Shown: piece after piece, positions 17,293 to 25,404 of the stretch
Layout: each line of letters opens with the position of its first letter
Position numbering within the stretch: the stretch's first letter is position 1
NCBI GenBank assembly: GCA_038087035.1
Contig: CP051187.1
Span: 868,001 to 932,000, forward strand
Source: Gloeotrichia echinulata CP02
GTDB taxonomy: Bacteria; Cyanobacteriota; Cyanobacteriia; Cyanobacteriales; Nostocaceae
Direction of reading: 5' to 3'
Length of the DNA: 64,000 bases
Program-made: the position numbers and the translations under genes
Notes under the pieces: generated by a model
What the model was told of the DNA's origin: nothing
The model's database searches: none
Seen by the model: only the letters and a program-made list of their open reading frames with translations

Positions 17293-19482
17293 ATGCACAC
17301 AATTGTTCTTGTTTTGTTTGAGGTGCTGATTGTTATTGGACTTTCACGGCTAGTAGGTCTGGGATTTAAGTCTATTAAACAGCCACTCGTAATTGGTGAA
17401 ATAGTCGCCGGGATTATGCTCGGACCATCTCTATTTGGTTTACTGGCTCCCGATCTAGCTGCTAGTGTATTCCCCCCTGAAGCGGTACCATTCCTCAATG
17501 TTCTATCTCAGGTGGGATTAATATTTTTCATGTTTTTGATTGGGTTAGAGTTAAATCCCAAATACCTCAGCAGCCAGTTAGAAGTCGCAGTTTTGACTTC
17601 TCATGTGAGTATTTTGGTGCCGTTTTCCTTAGGAGCGCTAGCAGCGCTGGTGCTTTATCCTCTAGTTTCTAATGCTAGTGTTTCTTTTACCGCTTTTTCC
17701 CTATTTTTGGGAGCAGCGATGTCGATTACTGCTTTTCCCGTATTGGCGCGAATTATTACGGAAAATAATTTGCAAGGAACACGTTTAGGAACATTAGCAT
17801 TGACTTGTGCAGCTGTGGATGATGTCACAGCTTGGTGTTTGTTAGCAGTAGCGATCGCCGTGGCTAGGGAAGGTAGTATCCTTGGTGCAATCCCCACAAT
17901 TATCGAAAGCTTACTCTACATCACCTTCATGTTAACAGCAGGGCGTTGGTTCCTCCAGCGGCTTGCAACTTACCACCAGCGCACCGGACGCCTAAGCCAA
18001 TTAGTTCTGGCGGGAATTTACATGGGAGTCGTGGCTTCGGCTTTGATTACCGAACTAATTGGGATTCACCTCATTTTCGGCGCCTTCTTACTCGGCGCAG
18101 CTATGCCCAAAGATGAAGATTTAGTCCGGGAATTAGCTGAAAAAACCGAAGATTTTGTTTTGATATTCCTCTTACCCATATTTTTCGCCTTCAGCGGCTT
18201 ACGGACGCAAATTGGCTTACTCAATCGTCCTGAATTATGGCTATTATGTGCATTAGTCTTAGGAGTAGCAATCTCAGGTAAGTATTTTGGCACTTATGTA
18301 GCAGCCCGCGTCAGTGGTATTGAGAAACGCGAAGCCTCAGCCCTGGGTTGGTTAATGAATACTCGCGGTTTGACTGAACTAATCGTCTTAAATATTGGTC
18401 TGGAGTTAGGCGTGATTTCGCCCTTACTCTTTACCATGTTGGTGATTATGGCATTGGTAACGACATTTATGACCTCACCACTGCTAGAATGGACATATCC
18501 GAAAAGACTGATCAGATTAGATGTAGTCGAACCAGATTTGCCAGAAGAAACCGATACAGAAGTTACTTCTGCTCAGGAATCTTCCCAGCGTCCTTACCGA
18601 ATTTTGGTGCCCGTCGCTAATCCTAGCACGCAAAAAGGATTGGTACAATTAGCCGTAGCCATAGCTCTCAATGACCGACAACCCGCAGTGGTTAATCCCC
18701 TCAGCCTGATTGAATTTGAAGAAGACTACGCCTTTGAAAGTACCCCCATAGAAGCCAACCGATTAATCGCCCAGCGTCGTCTGCAGTTAGAAGAATTGAT
18801 TAATACACTCGAACCGACAACACGCTCTTATGTCCATCCCATCATTCGCATATCGAGCAACGTCGCCAGAGAAACTGCACAGATCGCCAAAATTGAGCCA
18901 CCCAATTTAATTCTCGTGGGATGGCACCGCCCAGCTTTTAGTAACAATCGTTTAGGTGGAAGAGTTGGACAAATTCTCACCTCTGTACCCGTGGATGTAG
19001 CAGTGTTTATTGATCGCGGAGGAGAGCGATTAGAAAACTTGTTAGTTCCTTACTCAGCAAATATTCATGATGATTTAGCACTGATATTAGCTTTGAGACT
19101 GCTGATCAATCGGGATACTTGTATGTTGCAGATTTTACAGGTAGTATCAGAAAATGAAATCCAGGATGAATTGAGTTATGAACTTGACAAGATATTAGGG
19201 CAATTACCCCCCAATGTACGCGATCGCATTCAAATCAACACGATACAAGCCTCAGACCCCATCCAAGCCGTAGTCGCAGCCTCAGAAGCAGTTGACCTCA
19301 CTATCGCAGGTACCAGCCGCACCTGGGGTATTGAACGTCAAACTTTAGGAAGATACACAGATCAACTAGCCATCCAATGTCGTTCTTCATTGCTGATTAC
19401 CCGTCGCTACAGCCAAGTTACCTCTCATCTCATCTCAATACTTCCTGAAGTTAACAGTCCAGAATCAGCAATGAGGAACTAA
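17293..19482 (+). CDS. CPA2 cation/proton antiporter with C-terminal universal-stress-protein-like domains
   Basis: 729 aa. Residues 1-400 form the transporter: EIVAGIMLGPSLFGLLAPDL, LGAAMSITAFPVLARI, and TCAAVDDVTAWCLLA with the ion-binding Asp pair. Residues about 430-715 are soluble and look like two UspA-type alpha/beta domains (RILVPVANPSTQKGL; LLVPYSANIHDDLALILAL; TIAGTSRTWGIERQTLGR), which probably bind nucleotide and gate the channel. This architecture is common in cyanobacteria. The neighbouring exported protein starts 4 bases after the stop, so the two are surely one transcript. The gap 17038-17292 shows no gene and probably holds a promoter. Confidence 0.93.
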   Translation: MHTIVLVLFEVLIVIGLSRLVGLGFKSIKQPLVIGEIVAGIMLGPSLFGLLAPDLAASVFPPEAVPFLNVLSQVGLIFFMFLIGLELNPKYLSSQLEVAVLTSHVSILVPFSLGALAALVLYPLVSNASVSFTAFSLFLGAAMSITAFPVLARIITENNLQGTRLGTLALTCAAVDDVTAWCLLAVAIAVAREGSILGAIPTIIESLLYITFMLTAGRWFLQRLATYHQRTGRLSQLVLAGIYMGVVASALITELIGIHLIFGAFLLGAAMPKDEDLVRELAEKTEDFVLIFLLPIFFAFSGLRTQIGLLNRPELWLLCALVLGVAISGKYFGTYVAARVSGIEKREASALGWLMNTRGLTELIVLNIGLELGVISPLLFTMLVIMALVTTFMTSPLLEWTYPKRLIRLDVVEPDLPEETDTEVTSAQESSQRPYRILVPVANPSTQKGLVQLAVAIALNDRQPAVVNPLSLIEFEEDYAFESTPIEANRLIAQRRLQLEELINTLEPTTRSYVHPIIRISSNVARETAQIAKIEPPNLILVGWHRPAFSNNRLGGRVGQILTSVPVDVAVFIDRGGERLENLLVPYSANIHDDLALILALRLLINRDTCMLQILQVVSENEIQDELSYELDKILGQLPPNVRDRIQINTIQASDPIQAVVAASEAVDLTIAGTSRTWGIERQTLGRYTDQLAIQCRSSLLITRRYSQVTSHLISILPEVNSPESAMRN

Positions 19483-19486
19483 AACC

Positions 19487-19996
19487 ATGAATCATTTCAA
19501 CTTGAAATCCTTAGCTTTTTATGGTATAGCTATAACTTCAGTTTTACTCCTGTTTAAAACCGTAACTGCCTATGGAGAAAGCAATCTTAAAGCTCCTACC
19601 GTAATTAACGGCGCCTATCGTCTTAACCTGGCTAAAAACTCATCCAACTGTCAACAATCAGAGCCTTTAATGTTGAATCTGCAGCAATCAGGTATTTACT
19701 TCAATGCCTTTTTGTTACCAGCTAAACTCAACACCAAAATATCTGCAAGCGACGAAAAAAAGCATTCCCTCACAGGGATGCTGAAAAATCAACAATTGAG
19801 TTTATCAGGCAATATCGACAGTTCAATGCTTTGTAATACACCAAATCAGGCACATACCTCAACTCACTTAGTCACAATTCAAATGAAAATAGTCGATAAA
19901 GGCAATCTTACAGGTCAACTAACCTTAAGTACCATCCCCCAACCTTGGGAATTTACAGCTTTAGCACAAAAAGCAGAGCAAGAATCACACAAGTAA
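19487..19996 (+). CDS. Small exported protein of unknown function, coupled to the antiporter
   Basis: 169 aa. The N-terminal Lys and the hydrophobic run LAFYGIAITSVLLLFKTVTAYG (residues about 9-30) look like a signal peptide or anchor. The mature part is polar with two Cys residues and beta-rich alternation (LMLNLQQSGIYFNAFLL, QQLSLSGNI, GNLTGQLTLS), suggesting a small beta-sheet periplasmic or lumenal protein. I do not recognise the family. Its start lies 4 bases after the antiporter stop, so it may be a periplasmic partner of the antiporter; this is inference from position. Confidence 0.75.
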   Translation: MNHFNLKSLAFYGIAITSVLLLFKTVTAYGESNLKAPTVINGAYRLNLAKNSSNCQQSEPLMLNLQQSGIYFNAFLLPAKLNTKISASDEKKHSLTGMLKNQQLSLSGNIDSSMLCNTPNQAHTSTHLVTIQMKIVDKGNLTGQLTLSTIPQPWEFTALAQKAEQESHK

Positions 19997-20146
19997 ATAG
20001 ACCACGCAGTGAATCAATTTTGGATTTTGGATTTTGGATTTATTCCACGAATAAATTCGGGGGCTTCAGACCAGTTTAGATTTTAAATTTTGAATCTTCA
20101 ATCCAAAATTTAAAATCTAAAATCTAAAATTCGGTGAGGAATCGTA

Positions 20147-20207
20147 GGGTGCGTGACGCTGCGATAAATATTGTCCCCCCGTCAGTTAACCTGTAGCGTC
20201 ACGCACC
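20147..20207. repeat. GGTGCGTGACGCT inverted repeat, copy 1
   Basis: GGTGCGTGACGCT-GCG (from 20148) pairs with AGCGTCACGCACC (20195-20207) around an AT-rich loop. A second copy lies at 20641-20702 in the same orientation. Just before it, at 20018-20130, are TTTTGGATTTTGGATT repeats and an inverted TTTTAAATTTTGAAT/ATCCAAAATTTAAAA pair. None of this is coding. Confidence 0.8.
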
Positions 20208-20211
20208 ATTC

Positions 20212-20616
20212 TAGGACTTACGCACTGTACAAATTTGGCATGGTATGATTTTACCAAAATAAGTTGTTTCAGGCTTTGATTAATTATTACTTTGATGGTA
20301 AACAGACCCGCGTTGTAGGGGTTTAGCAATGCTCAGTGGTATCAACTTAAGCCACAGATAGCTGATCGCAAGGCTTACCTACCCACCTTGGAATGAATTC
20401 CAAGGCTAATAGCTAAAGTCTACTGAAGTAGACTCAAGATTTCGCGGGGGTATTTAGTCATCTTTAGATGACTTCTGCTATGAGACTCAGAATTCATTCT
20501 GAGTCGGGCTATGGGTTTCGCGTTAAGTTGACACCAATGAGCAATGCTAAACCCCTACGACATCTCTGGTTTTTTGCAATCCATATTTTGTGTTTTTTGT
20601 CAATGAGTAAGTCCTA
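20212..20616. mobile_element. Outer MITE-like element with TAGGACTTAC ends
   Basis: The left end TAGGACTTACGCACTG (from 20212) is matched by a right end that reads TAGGACTTACTCATTG on the other strand (ending at 20616). The element is about 405 bases long, has no reading frame and contains the second element at 20312-20561. Termini of this type recur in Nostocales repeats, which is why I call it mobile. Confidence 0.65.
20312..20561. mobile_element. 250-bp MITE-like element with 39-base inverted ends and internal hairpins
   Basis: The ends at 20312-20350 and 20523-20561 are inverted copies with about 4 mismatches in 39 bases (left begins GTTGTAGGGGTTTAGCAATG). Between them lie at least four separate short hairpins: CCTTGGAAT/ATTCCAAGG, AGTCTACT/AGTAGACT, AGTCATCT/AGATGACT and GACTCAGAAT/ATTCTGAGTC. 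The element is non-coding but would make a highly structured RNA if transcribed. Confidence 0.85.
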
Positions 20617-20640
20617 CATTCCTTAAATGTAACAATCGTC

Positions 20641-20702
20641 GGGTGCGTAACACTGCGATCAACATTGTACCCAGCTTACTTAACTTGTAGCGTCACGCAC
20701 CA
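20641..20702. repeat. GGTGCGTGACGCT inverted repeat, copy 2
   Basis: GGTGCGTAACACTGCG (from 20642) and TAGCGTCACGCACC (ending about 20702) form an inverted pair like the one at 20147-20207, with more mismatches in the left arm. It lies between the MITE-like island and the IS200/IS605 element. Confidence 0.75.
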
Positions 20703-20839
20703 TTCTTTAACGTAGCGCGAAAGTCCCCACCTTCAGCGTACTCGCAAGGTGGGGATGAATAGCGGGCTGCGACGATTGCATCTATGACCAAAATCGACCG
20801 CAAGGTTGATAAGGGAATGGATGTATGAGGAGTAGCCAT

Positions 20840-21247
20840 TCATTCATTTGGGGATTCTTGAGATTGTATATATTGCTTGATTTTTTCAATTGGTGCGCCA
20901 CCAGTAGAAGAGACATAATATGAACTAGACCAAAAAACAGGTTGACGATAAAAATTAGATAGATGTTCTGAGAATTCTTTCTGAATAATTCTGCTTGATG
21001 CTGATTTTAGACTACCTACAAGAACGGATAAGTTGTTATCTGGGTGGAAATCAACTAGCAAATGAACATGATCCACTTCGCCTGAAAACTCGATTAGTCT
21101 GCACTTGGTTTTTCTACAGACATTTGCAAATATTTCTGGCAACCGTTCCAACATTGAAGCGGTTATTGTTTTGCGTCTGTACTTGGTTACAAACACAAAA
21201 TGTTGGCGAATAGAGAAAACAGAATGAGAGCCTTTTCTGGGAACCAC
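20840..21247 (-). CDS. tnpA: IS200/IS605 transposase TnpA (Y1 HUH)
   Basis: 135 aa, full length for the family. The HUH metal-binding pair is in EVDHVHLLV (His60, His62) and the catalytic tyrosine is Tyr126 in EKIKQYIQ. These act in single-strand cleavage and joining at the element's hairpin ends. It is transcribed away from tnpB, with 64 bases between the starts, so the two share a promoter region. There is no truncation, and the protein looks active. Confidence 0.95.
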   Translation of the reverse strand: MVPRKGSHSVFSIRQHFVFVTKYRRKTITASMLERLPEIFANVCRKTKCRLIEFSGEVDHVHLLVDFHPDNNLSVLVGSLKSASSRIIQKEFSEHLSNFYRQPVFWSSSYYVSSTGGAPIEKIKQYIQSQESPNE

Positions 21248-21311
21248 TTGACAAGCCTATAGGTCAACTGTAATATCTTAGAATAAATGTAAAAAGGAGG
21301 CAAATAAATCA

Positions 21312-22664
21312 GTGGCTACAAGACGGATGACTTTCAGGTTATACCCAAATAAGCAGATAGAGCAGTCTTTGCGGTATCACCGAAAGCTCCATAAAGACTT
21401 GTATAATGCTGCTATTTATAACAGATTCACTCAATATCAAAAGTTCAACCACAAGGTTGATTATTTTGAACAACAGAATTGTTTGCCAGAGTTGAAAGAA
21501 GTTTGGATAGAGTATAAAGAAATCAATTCACAAGCTCTACAAGCAACTTTAAAACGTGTTGATTTTGCTTTCCAACGCTGGTTTTTAGGATTGGGTAAAC
21601 GCCCTAAATACAAGTCAATTCGCCATTATTCTGGTTGGACATATCCAGCTAAAACTGGTTATTCTGTAGAATCTAATGGCGAAAATGGGTATTTGAATCT
21701 GTCTAAAATTGGACGAATTCAAATGAGGGGTAAAGCTAAGTATTGGGGTAAACCAACTACTTGCACAATTGTTTACAGAGATGGTAAATGGTACGCATCA
21801 ATCACAATTGATGCTTTAGACCAAGTTCTCAAGCCAGAAATTTTACCAACGGGTGCTATTGGTATAGATTTAGGATGTAAAGCAGCATTGTCAATTACTG
21901 ATGGCGAAAATCATCAACAGATTGAAGCGCCAAAGTTTTTGAGGAGTGCTGAACAGAAAATAAAAAAAGCGTCTAAAGAGAAGAGACGCAAACGCGCACC
22001 AAATAGAAAGAAAAAAATTAAAGCTTCTAGAAGATGGAAAAAATCCCAAGCTAAGGTTAGCAAGATAACTCGCAAGGTTGCTAATCAAAGACAGAATTGG
22101 GTGCATCAAGTTGCAGCAGAAATAGTCAGCGGTAATAGCTTCATTGCAACTGAAAAACTAGAAGTAAAGAAGATGACCAGCAAGGCTAAAAAAGGTAAGC
22201 GCAAGAAGCAAAAATCGGGTTTGAATAAGTCAATACTTGACGTAGGTTTTGGGATGCTACGCGATACTGTCAAATACAAAGTAGAACAAATTGGTGGTGT
22301 ATTTGTAGAAGTTCCAACCCTGAAGGTAAGGCCTAGCCAAACCTGTCCAAAGTGCGGTCATCAACATAAGAAAACACTTGATATTAGAGTTCACGAGTGT
22401 GGTGTTTGTGGATACCGTCAGGACAGAGATATTGCTGCTGCCGAGGTAATGCTTTACTGGGCAAAAGGCACTCTACCGGGGTTAGGAACTAGCCTCGTAG
22501 ACGCAGAGTCGTCTGGCTCTACTTCATGCACCAAGGCGCGTAAGCAAGCTGGAAGCATGAAGCAACTAGGGGCGAAGAAGCGTCAAAAATCTGTGGAAGT
22601 CTCCGCTAATAACGAACTGAGGGATGTAGAAACCCACAGTTCAGGCGGAGCCAACTGTGGGTAG
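21312..22664 (+). CDS. tnpB: TnpB, RNA-guided nuclease of the IS200/IS605 element
   Basis: 450 aa from a GTG or a nearby ATG. It has the N-terminal helix-turn-helix-like region RRMTFRLYPNKQIEQSLRYH. The RuvC residues are Asp186 (IGIDLGC), Glu281 (IATEKLEV) and Asp371/373 (QDRDIAAAEV), with the CPKC and CGVC zinc-ribbon pairs before the last motif, so the nuclease appears intact. TnpB proteins cut DNA next to a transposon-associated motif using an RNA from the element's 3' end. The right-end hairpin overlaps the last codons (HSSGGANCG), so the guide scaffold should overlap the coding sequence here. The C-terminal tail after about 390 is repeat-like and basic. Confidence 0.95.
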   Translation: MATRRMTFRLYPNKQIEQSLRYHRKLHKDLYNAAIYNRFTQYQKFNHKVDYFEQQNCLPELKEVWIEYKEINSQALQATLKRVDFAFQRWFLGLGKRPKYKSIRHYSGWTYPAKTGYSVESNGENGYLNLSKIGRIQMRGKAKYWGKPTTCTIVYRDGKWYASITIDALDQVLKPEILPTGAIGIDLGCKAALSITDGENHQQIEAPKFLRSAEQKIKKASKEKRRKRAPNRKKKIKASRRWKKSQAKVSKITRKVANQRQNWVHQVAAEIVSGNSFIATEKLEVKKMTSKAKKGKRKKQKSGLNKSILDVGFGMLRDTVKYKVEQIGGVFVEVPTLKVRPSQTCPKCGHQHKKTLDIRVHECGVCGYRQDRDIAAAEVMLYWAKGTLPGLGTSLVDAESSGSTSCTKARKQAGSMKQLGAKKRQKSVEVSANNELRDVETHSSGGANCG

Positions 22665-22689
22665 TTCATATCTGAGTGAGGAGTGAGTA

Positions 22690-23733
22690 ATGAACAATAA
22701 ATTAAAAACTAACAAATTTTTTCAATTATCCCAGCAGCTTTTTGGCATAATTGTCTTGAGCTTATACGCAGTCACAATATTAGAAGCAGGTAGCAGTCAA
22801 GCCAAGCCAGTCACAAAAAAGCCACAAAATCATCATCATCCAATTTTACCACCGCCAACTACCACCAGTTTTGCCCAACAAGTAGCCAGATTAGATGATT
22901 GGCGCTTTTACCCAGAAGTTCTGCAACTGGAATTTACCCTCTCAACAGGTATAACTCCCCGCTACTTCTACCTTTCCCAACCACCGCGAATTGTCGTCGA
23001 TTTACCAGATACCAAATTAGGCTATGTTTCCACCCAAGAAAACTATTCTGGAGCCATCCAAAAAATTCGCGTCTCCCAATTAAAAGCAGGCGTCACGCGC
23101 ATTGTTCTGGATTTAGCACCAGGAAATTTTTTCACTCCCAACCAAGTGCAACTCCAACCTGTATCCAGACAAAACCCCACTCGCTGGGTGTTAAGTCTAT
23201 TTATATCTGGTTATAGTCCCTCTACACAACCGGAAATTTACCGACAATCGCCCAATAACTTACCACCAAATCCTTCTAATTATTATCCGCAGTCGCCGAA
23301 TAACTTACCGCCAATTTCTAACTATCCGCAATCACCCAATAACTTAGCGCCAAATCCCTATAATTATCCCCAGGCGCCCAATAACTTAGCGCCAAATCCC
23401 TATAACTATCCCCAAGCGCCCAATAACTTACCACCAACAACAAATAACCCACAACAGCCATTTTTCAGCCTACCGCCATCATCCACCAATCTGGCGCCAA
23501 CAAATCCTAACCTACAGCAACCCTTTGTCACCGTACCTCCCCTCGCGCCGAAAAACCCGATTCAAATACCTAATTTAATTCTTCCCCCAGCTAGTTTCCC
23601 CAATCAACCAGGTAATCTTAACAGCCTTCCTCCATCGGTCAATCCTAATTTTCCCGTCCCCACAGTCCCCAATTATCCGGCTAATAACCCCAATACTGGG
23701 GTAGTTGAATTTGGTCAACCTTTTCCCAATTAA
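22690..23733 (+). CDS. Exported AMIN-domain protein with Pro/Asn-rich repeats
   Basis: 347 aa. The N-terminal signal sequence is around residues 15-37 (LFGIIVLSLYAVTILEAGSS). An AMIN domain spans about 65-180 (LQLEFTLSTGITPRYFYL, PRIVVDLPDT, GAIQKIRVSQLKAGVTRIVLDL). AMIN domains target periplasmic proteins to peptidoglycan or the division septum. The C-terminal half is low-complexity, with a repeated unit close to YPQAPNNLAPNPYN (about 200-260), and no amidase domain follows, so it is a binder rather than a hydrolase. The gene starts 25 bases after the tnpB stop, so its native promoter was probably displaced by the insertion or is provided by the element. Confidence 0.88.
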   Translation: MNNKLKTNKFFQLSQQLFGIIVLSLYAVTILEAGSSQAKPVTKKPQNHHHPILPPPTTTSFAQQVARLDDWRFYPEVLQLEFTLSTGITPRYFYLSQPPRIVVDLPDTKLGYVSTQENYSGAIQKIRVSQLKAGVTRIVLDLAPGNFFTPNQVQLQPVSRQNPTRWVLSLFISGYSPSTQPEIYRQSPNNLPPNPSNYYPQSPNNLPPISNYPQSPNNLAPNPYNYPQAPNNLAPNPYNYPQAPNNLPPTTNNPQQPFFSLPPSSTNLAPTNPNLQQPFVTVPPLAPKNPIQIPNLILPPASFPNQPGNLNSLPPSVNPNFPVPTVPNYPANNPNTGVVEFGQPFPN

Positions 23734-23782
23734 CGTAAGTTTTTAGTTATGAGACTACTCCCTTCCCGCTGGAAGATTACCG

Positions 23783-23870
23783 TTCGCGGAGCGTCCCGTA
23801 GGGAAATAATTTTTAGCTCACGCAAAGGCGCAAAGGCGCATTCGCGGAGCGTCTCGCAGAGAAGAAGGAA
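23783..23870. repeat. Dispersed GCGGAGCGTC palindromic repeats, two units
   Basis: GTTCGCGGAGCGTCCCGTAG (about 23783) and ATTCGCGGAGCGTCTCGCAG (about 23840) are relatives of the sequences at 15652 and 60045. They are mini-palindromic repeats in the gap after the AMIN gene and are non-coding. Confidence 0.7.
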
Positions 23871-23923
23871 AATTATAGGTAATCTTAGACCGGGAAGGGA
23901 GTAATATTTTATCTTTAAAACTT

Positions 23924-23974
23924 AGGGTGGGCATTGCCCACCAAAACCTCGATGTGGTGGGCAATGCCCACCCT
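23924..23974. repeat. Perfect 20-bp-arm inverted repeat
   Basis: AGGGTGGGCATTGCCCACCA (23924-23943) is exactly complementary to 23955-23974, with an 11-base loop. Each arm also contains the smaller palindrome GGGCATTGCCC. It lies in the 363-base gap 23734-24096 between the AMIN gene and the solo tnpB and could terminate transcription. Confidence 0.9.
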
Positions 23975-24108
23975 ACAGCTACTTGACAAAATCTACCATT
24001 TCCTGGATACTTTTTATCAAAAAAATGGGTTGAAAACCTCCCCCTTCTAGGGGACTTTACATTAGTACGGCTTTAGCTTACCATAGTCAATGTAGTTTGG
24101 TAAGCACA

Positions 24109-25296
24109 ATGTTAAAAGCCTACAAGTACAGAATCTATCCAACCAGTGAGCAAGCGATATTGCTTGCCAAGTCGTTTGGATGTGTACGCTGGTTTTACAA
24201 CTATGCGCTTAACTTAACTAGCGAAACATATAAAGCAACAGGTAAGGGGTTAAGTCGTAATGACATCATTAATCTGTTACCGTCATTGAAAAAAGAACAT
24301 GAATGGTTAACAGAACCCCCCTCTCAATGTTTACAACAAGTAGCTTTGGACTTGTCTAGTGCGTTTTTGAATTTCTTTGAAAAACGGGCTAAGTACCCCA
24401 ATTTCAAAAAGAAAGGACAAAAACAATCTATTCGTCTTCCACAAGAAATCAAGCTAAATGGTGACGAATTAACACTGCCAAAATTAGGTAAAGTTTACTG
24501 TAAAGTATCGCGCCTACCTGAAGGCAAGTTAAAGTCTGTTACTGTTTCATTAACTCCATCTGGTGAATACCATGCTGCTTGCCTTTACGATGATGGTAAT
24601 GATAAACCTGCTTCAACATCAGAAGGCAAAGCTATTGGTGTGGACATGGGAATTAACCATTACGTTATTACGTCCGATGGGACTAAACATGGCAACCCTA
24701 AGTATTACCGGAAATATGAAGTCAAACTAGCCAAGAAACAAAAACAACTTAGCCGCAAGCAGAAAGGGTCTAGTAATCGCAACAAAGCGCGGATTAAAGT
24801 TGCTAAAGTTCACGCAAAAATTACCAGATGCCGAGAAGATTTTCTACACAAACTAAGTCGTAAATTAGTTGACGAGAACCAAGTCATAGTTGTAGAAAAT
24901 TTGGCAGTTAAGAACATGATCAAAAACCACAAACTAGCTAAATCTATTAGTGATGCTGGCTGGGGTCAATTCTGTACTATGTTGAAATACAAGGCAGAAT
25001 GGGAGGGAAAAGTCTACATCGAAGTAGACAGATTTTTCCCTAGTTCCAAAACTTGTAGTAACTGCTTGCACAAGAGTGATAATCTCAGTTTAGACATTCG
25101 CAGTTGGCAATGCCCTAAATGTCACACAATACATGACAGGGACATTAATGCAGCCGTGAATATCAGAGATGAAGGTTTACGACTTTTGGCGGGAGGGCAT
25201 CTCGCTACCGCTTCTGGAGAAAGAGTAAGACCAAGTAAAGGCACTGCTTTTACAAGGCGTTTTTCTGTGAAGGAAGAATCCCCACGCCTTAAGTAG
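24109..25296 (+). CDS. tnpB: Solo TnpB (IS200/IS605 OrfB type)
   Basis: 395 aa from the ATG at 24109 (MLKAYKYRIYPTSEQ); an upstream GTG at 24097 is possible. RuvC residues Asp179 (IGVDMG), Glu263 (IVVENLAV) and Asp343/345 (HDRDINAAVN) are present, with zinc-ribbon pairs CSNC and CPKC. It is not closely similar to the TnpB at 21312, so it belongs to a different element. No TnpA lies next to it. Weak end hairpins are visible: CCCC/GGGG at 24041-24053 and a GTAGGGGGA-type end at 25279-25303. It is probably a non-autonomous element mobilised in trans, or retained for its RNA-guided nuclease. Confidence 0.93.
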   Translation: MLKAYKYRIYPTSEQAILLAKSFGCVRWFYNYALNLTSETYKATGKGLSRNDIINLLPSLKKEHEWLTEPPSQCLQQVALDLSSAFLNFFEKRAKYPNFKKKGQKQSIRLPQEIKLNGDELTLPKLGKVYCKVSRLPEGKLKSVTVSLTPSGEYHAACLYDDGNDKPASTSEGKAIGVDMGINHYVITSDGTKHGNPKYYRKYEVKLAKKQKQLSRKQKGSSNRNKARIKVAKVHAKITRCREDFLHKLSRKLVDENQVIVVENLAVKNMIKNHKLAKSISDAGWGQFCTMLKYKAEWEGKVYIEVDRFFPSSKTCSNCLHKSDNLSLDIRSWQCPKCHTIHDRDINAAVNIRDEGLRLLAGGHLATASGERVRPSKGTAFTRRFSVKEESPRLK

Positions 25297-25404
25297 GGGG
25301 AGTTGTCAAAGTCGTGCAAATCTAAAAAAAAATATCGACCGCCTTCGGCGGGGGGTAAGGGAAAAAGAAAAAGCGCAGAGGATAAAGGATAAAAGTGTAA
25401 AGAA

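Larger units (their letters stand above)
20725..22664. mobile_element. IS200/IS605-type element with divergent tnpA and tnpB
   Basis: The left hairpin CCCCACCTT/AAGGTGGGG lies at 20725-20754 and the right hairpin ACCCACAGTT/AACTGTGGGT at 22632-22662. Between them lie an intact Y1 transposase (minus strand) and an intact TnpB (plus strand). Such elements move as single strands through their terminal hairpins, and the 3' end of tnpB normally also specifies the guide RNA. The exact cleavage sites cannot be fixed by eye, so the element may extend a few tens of bases at either side. Confidence 0.85.
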
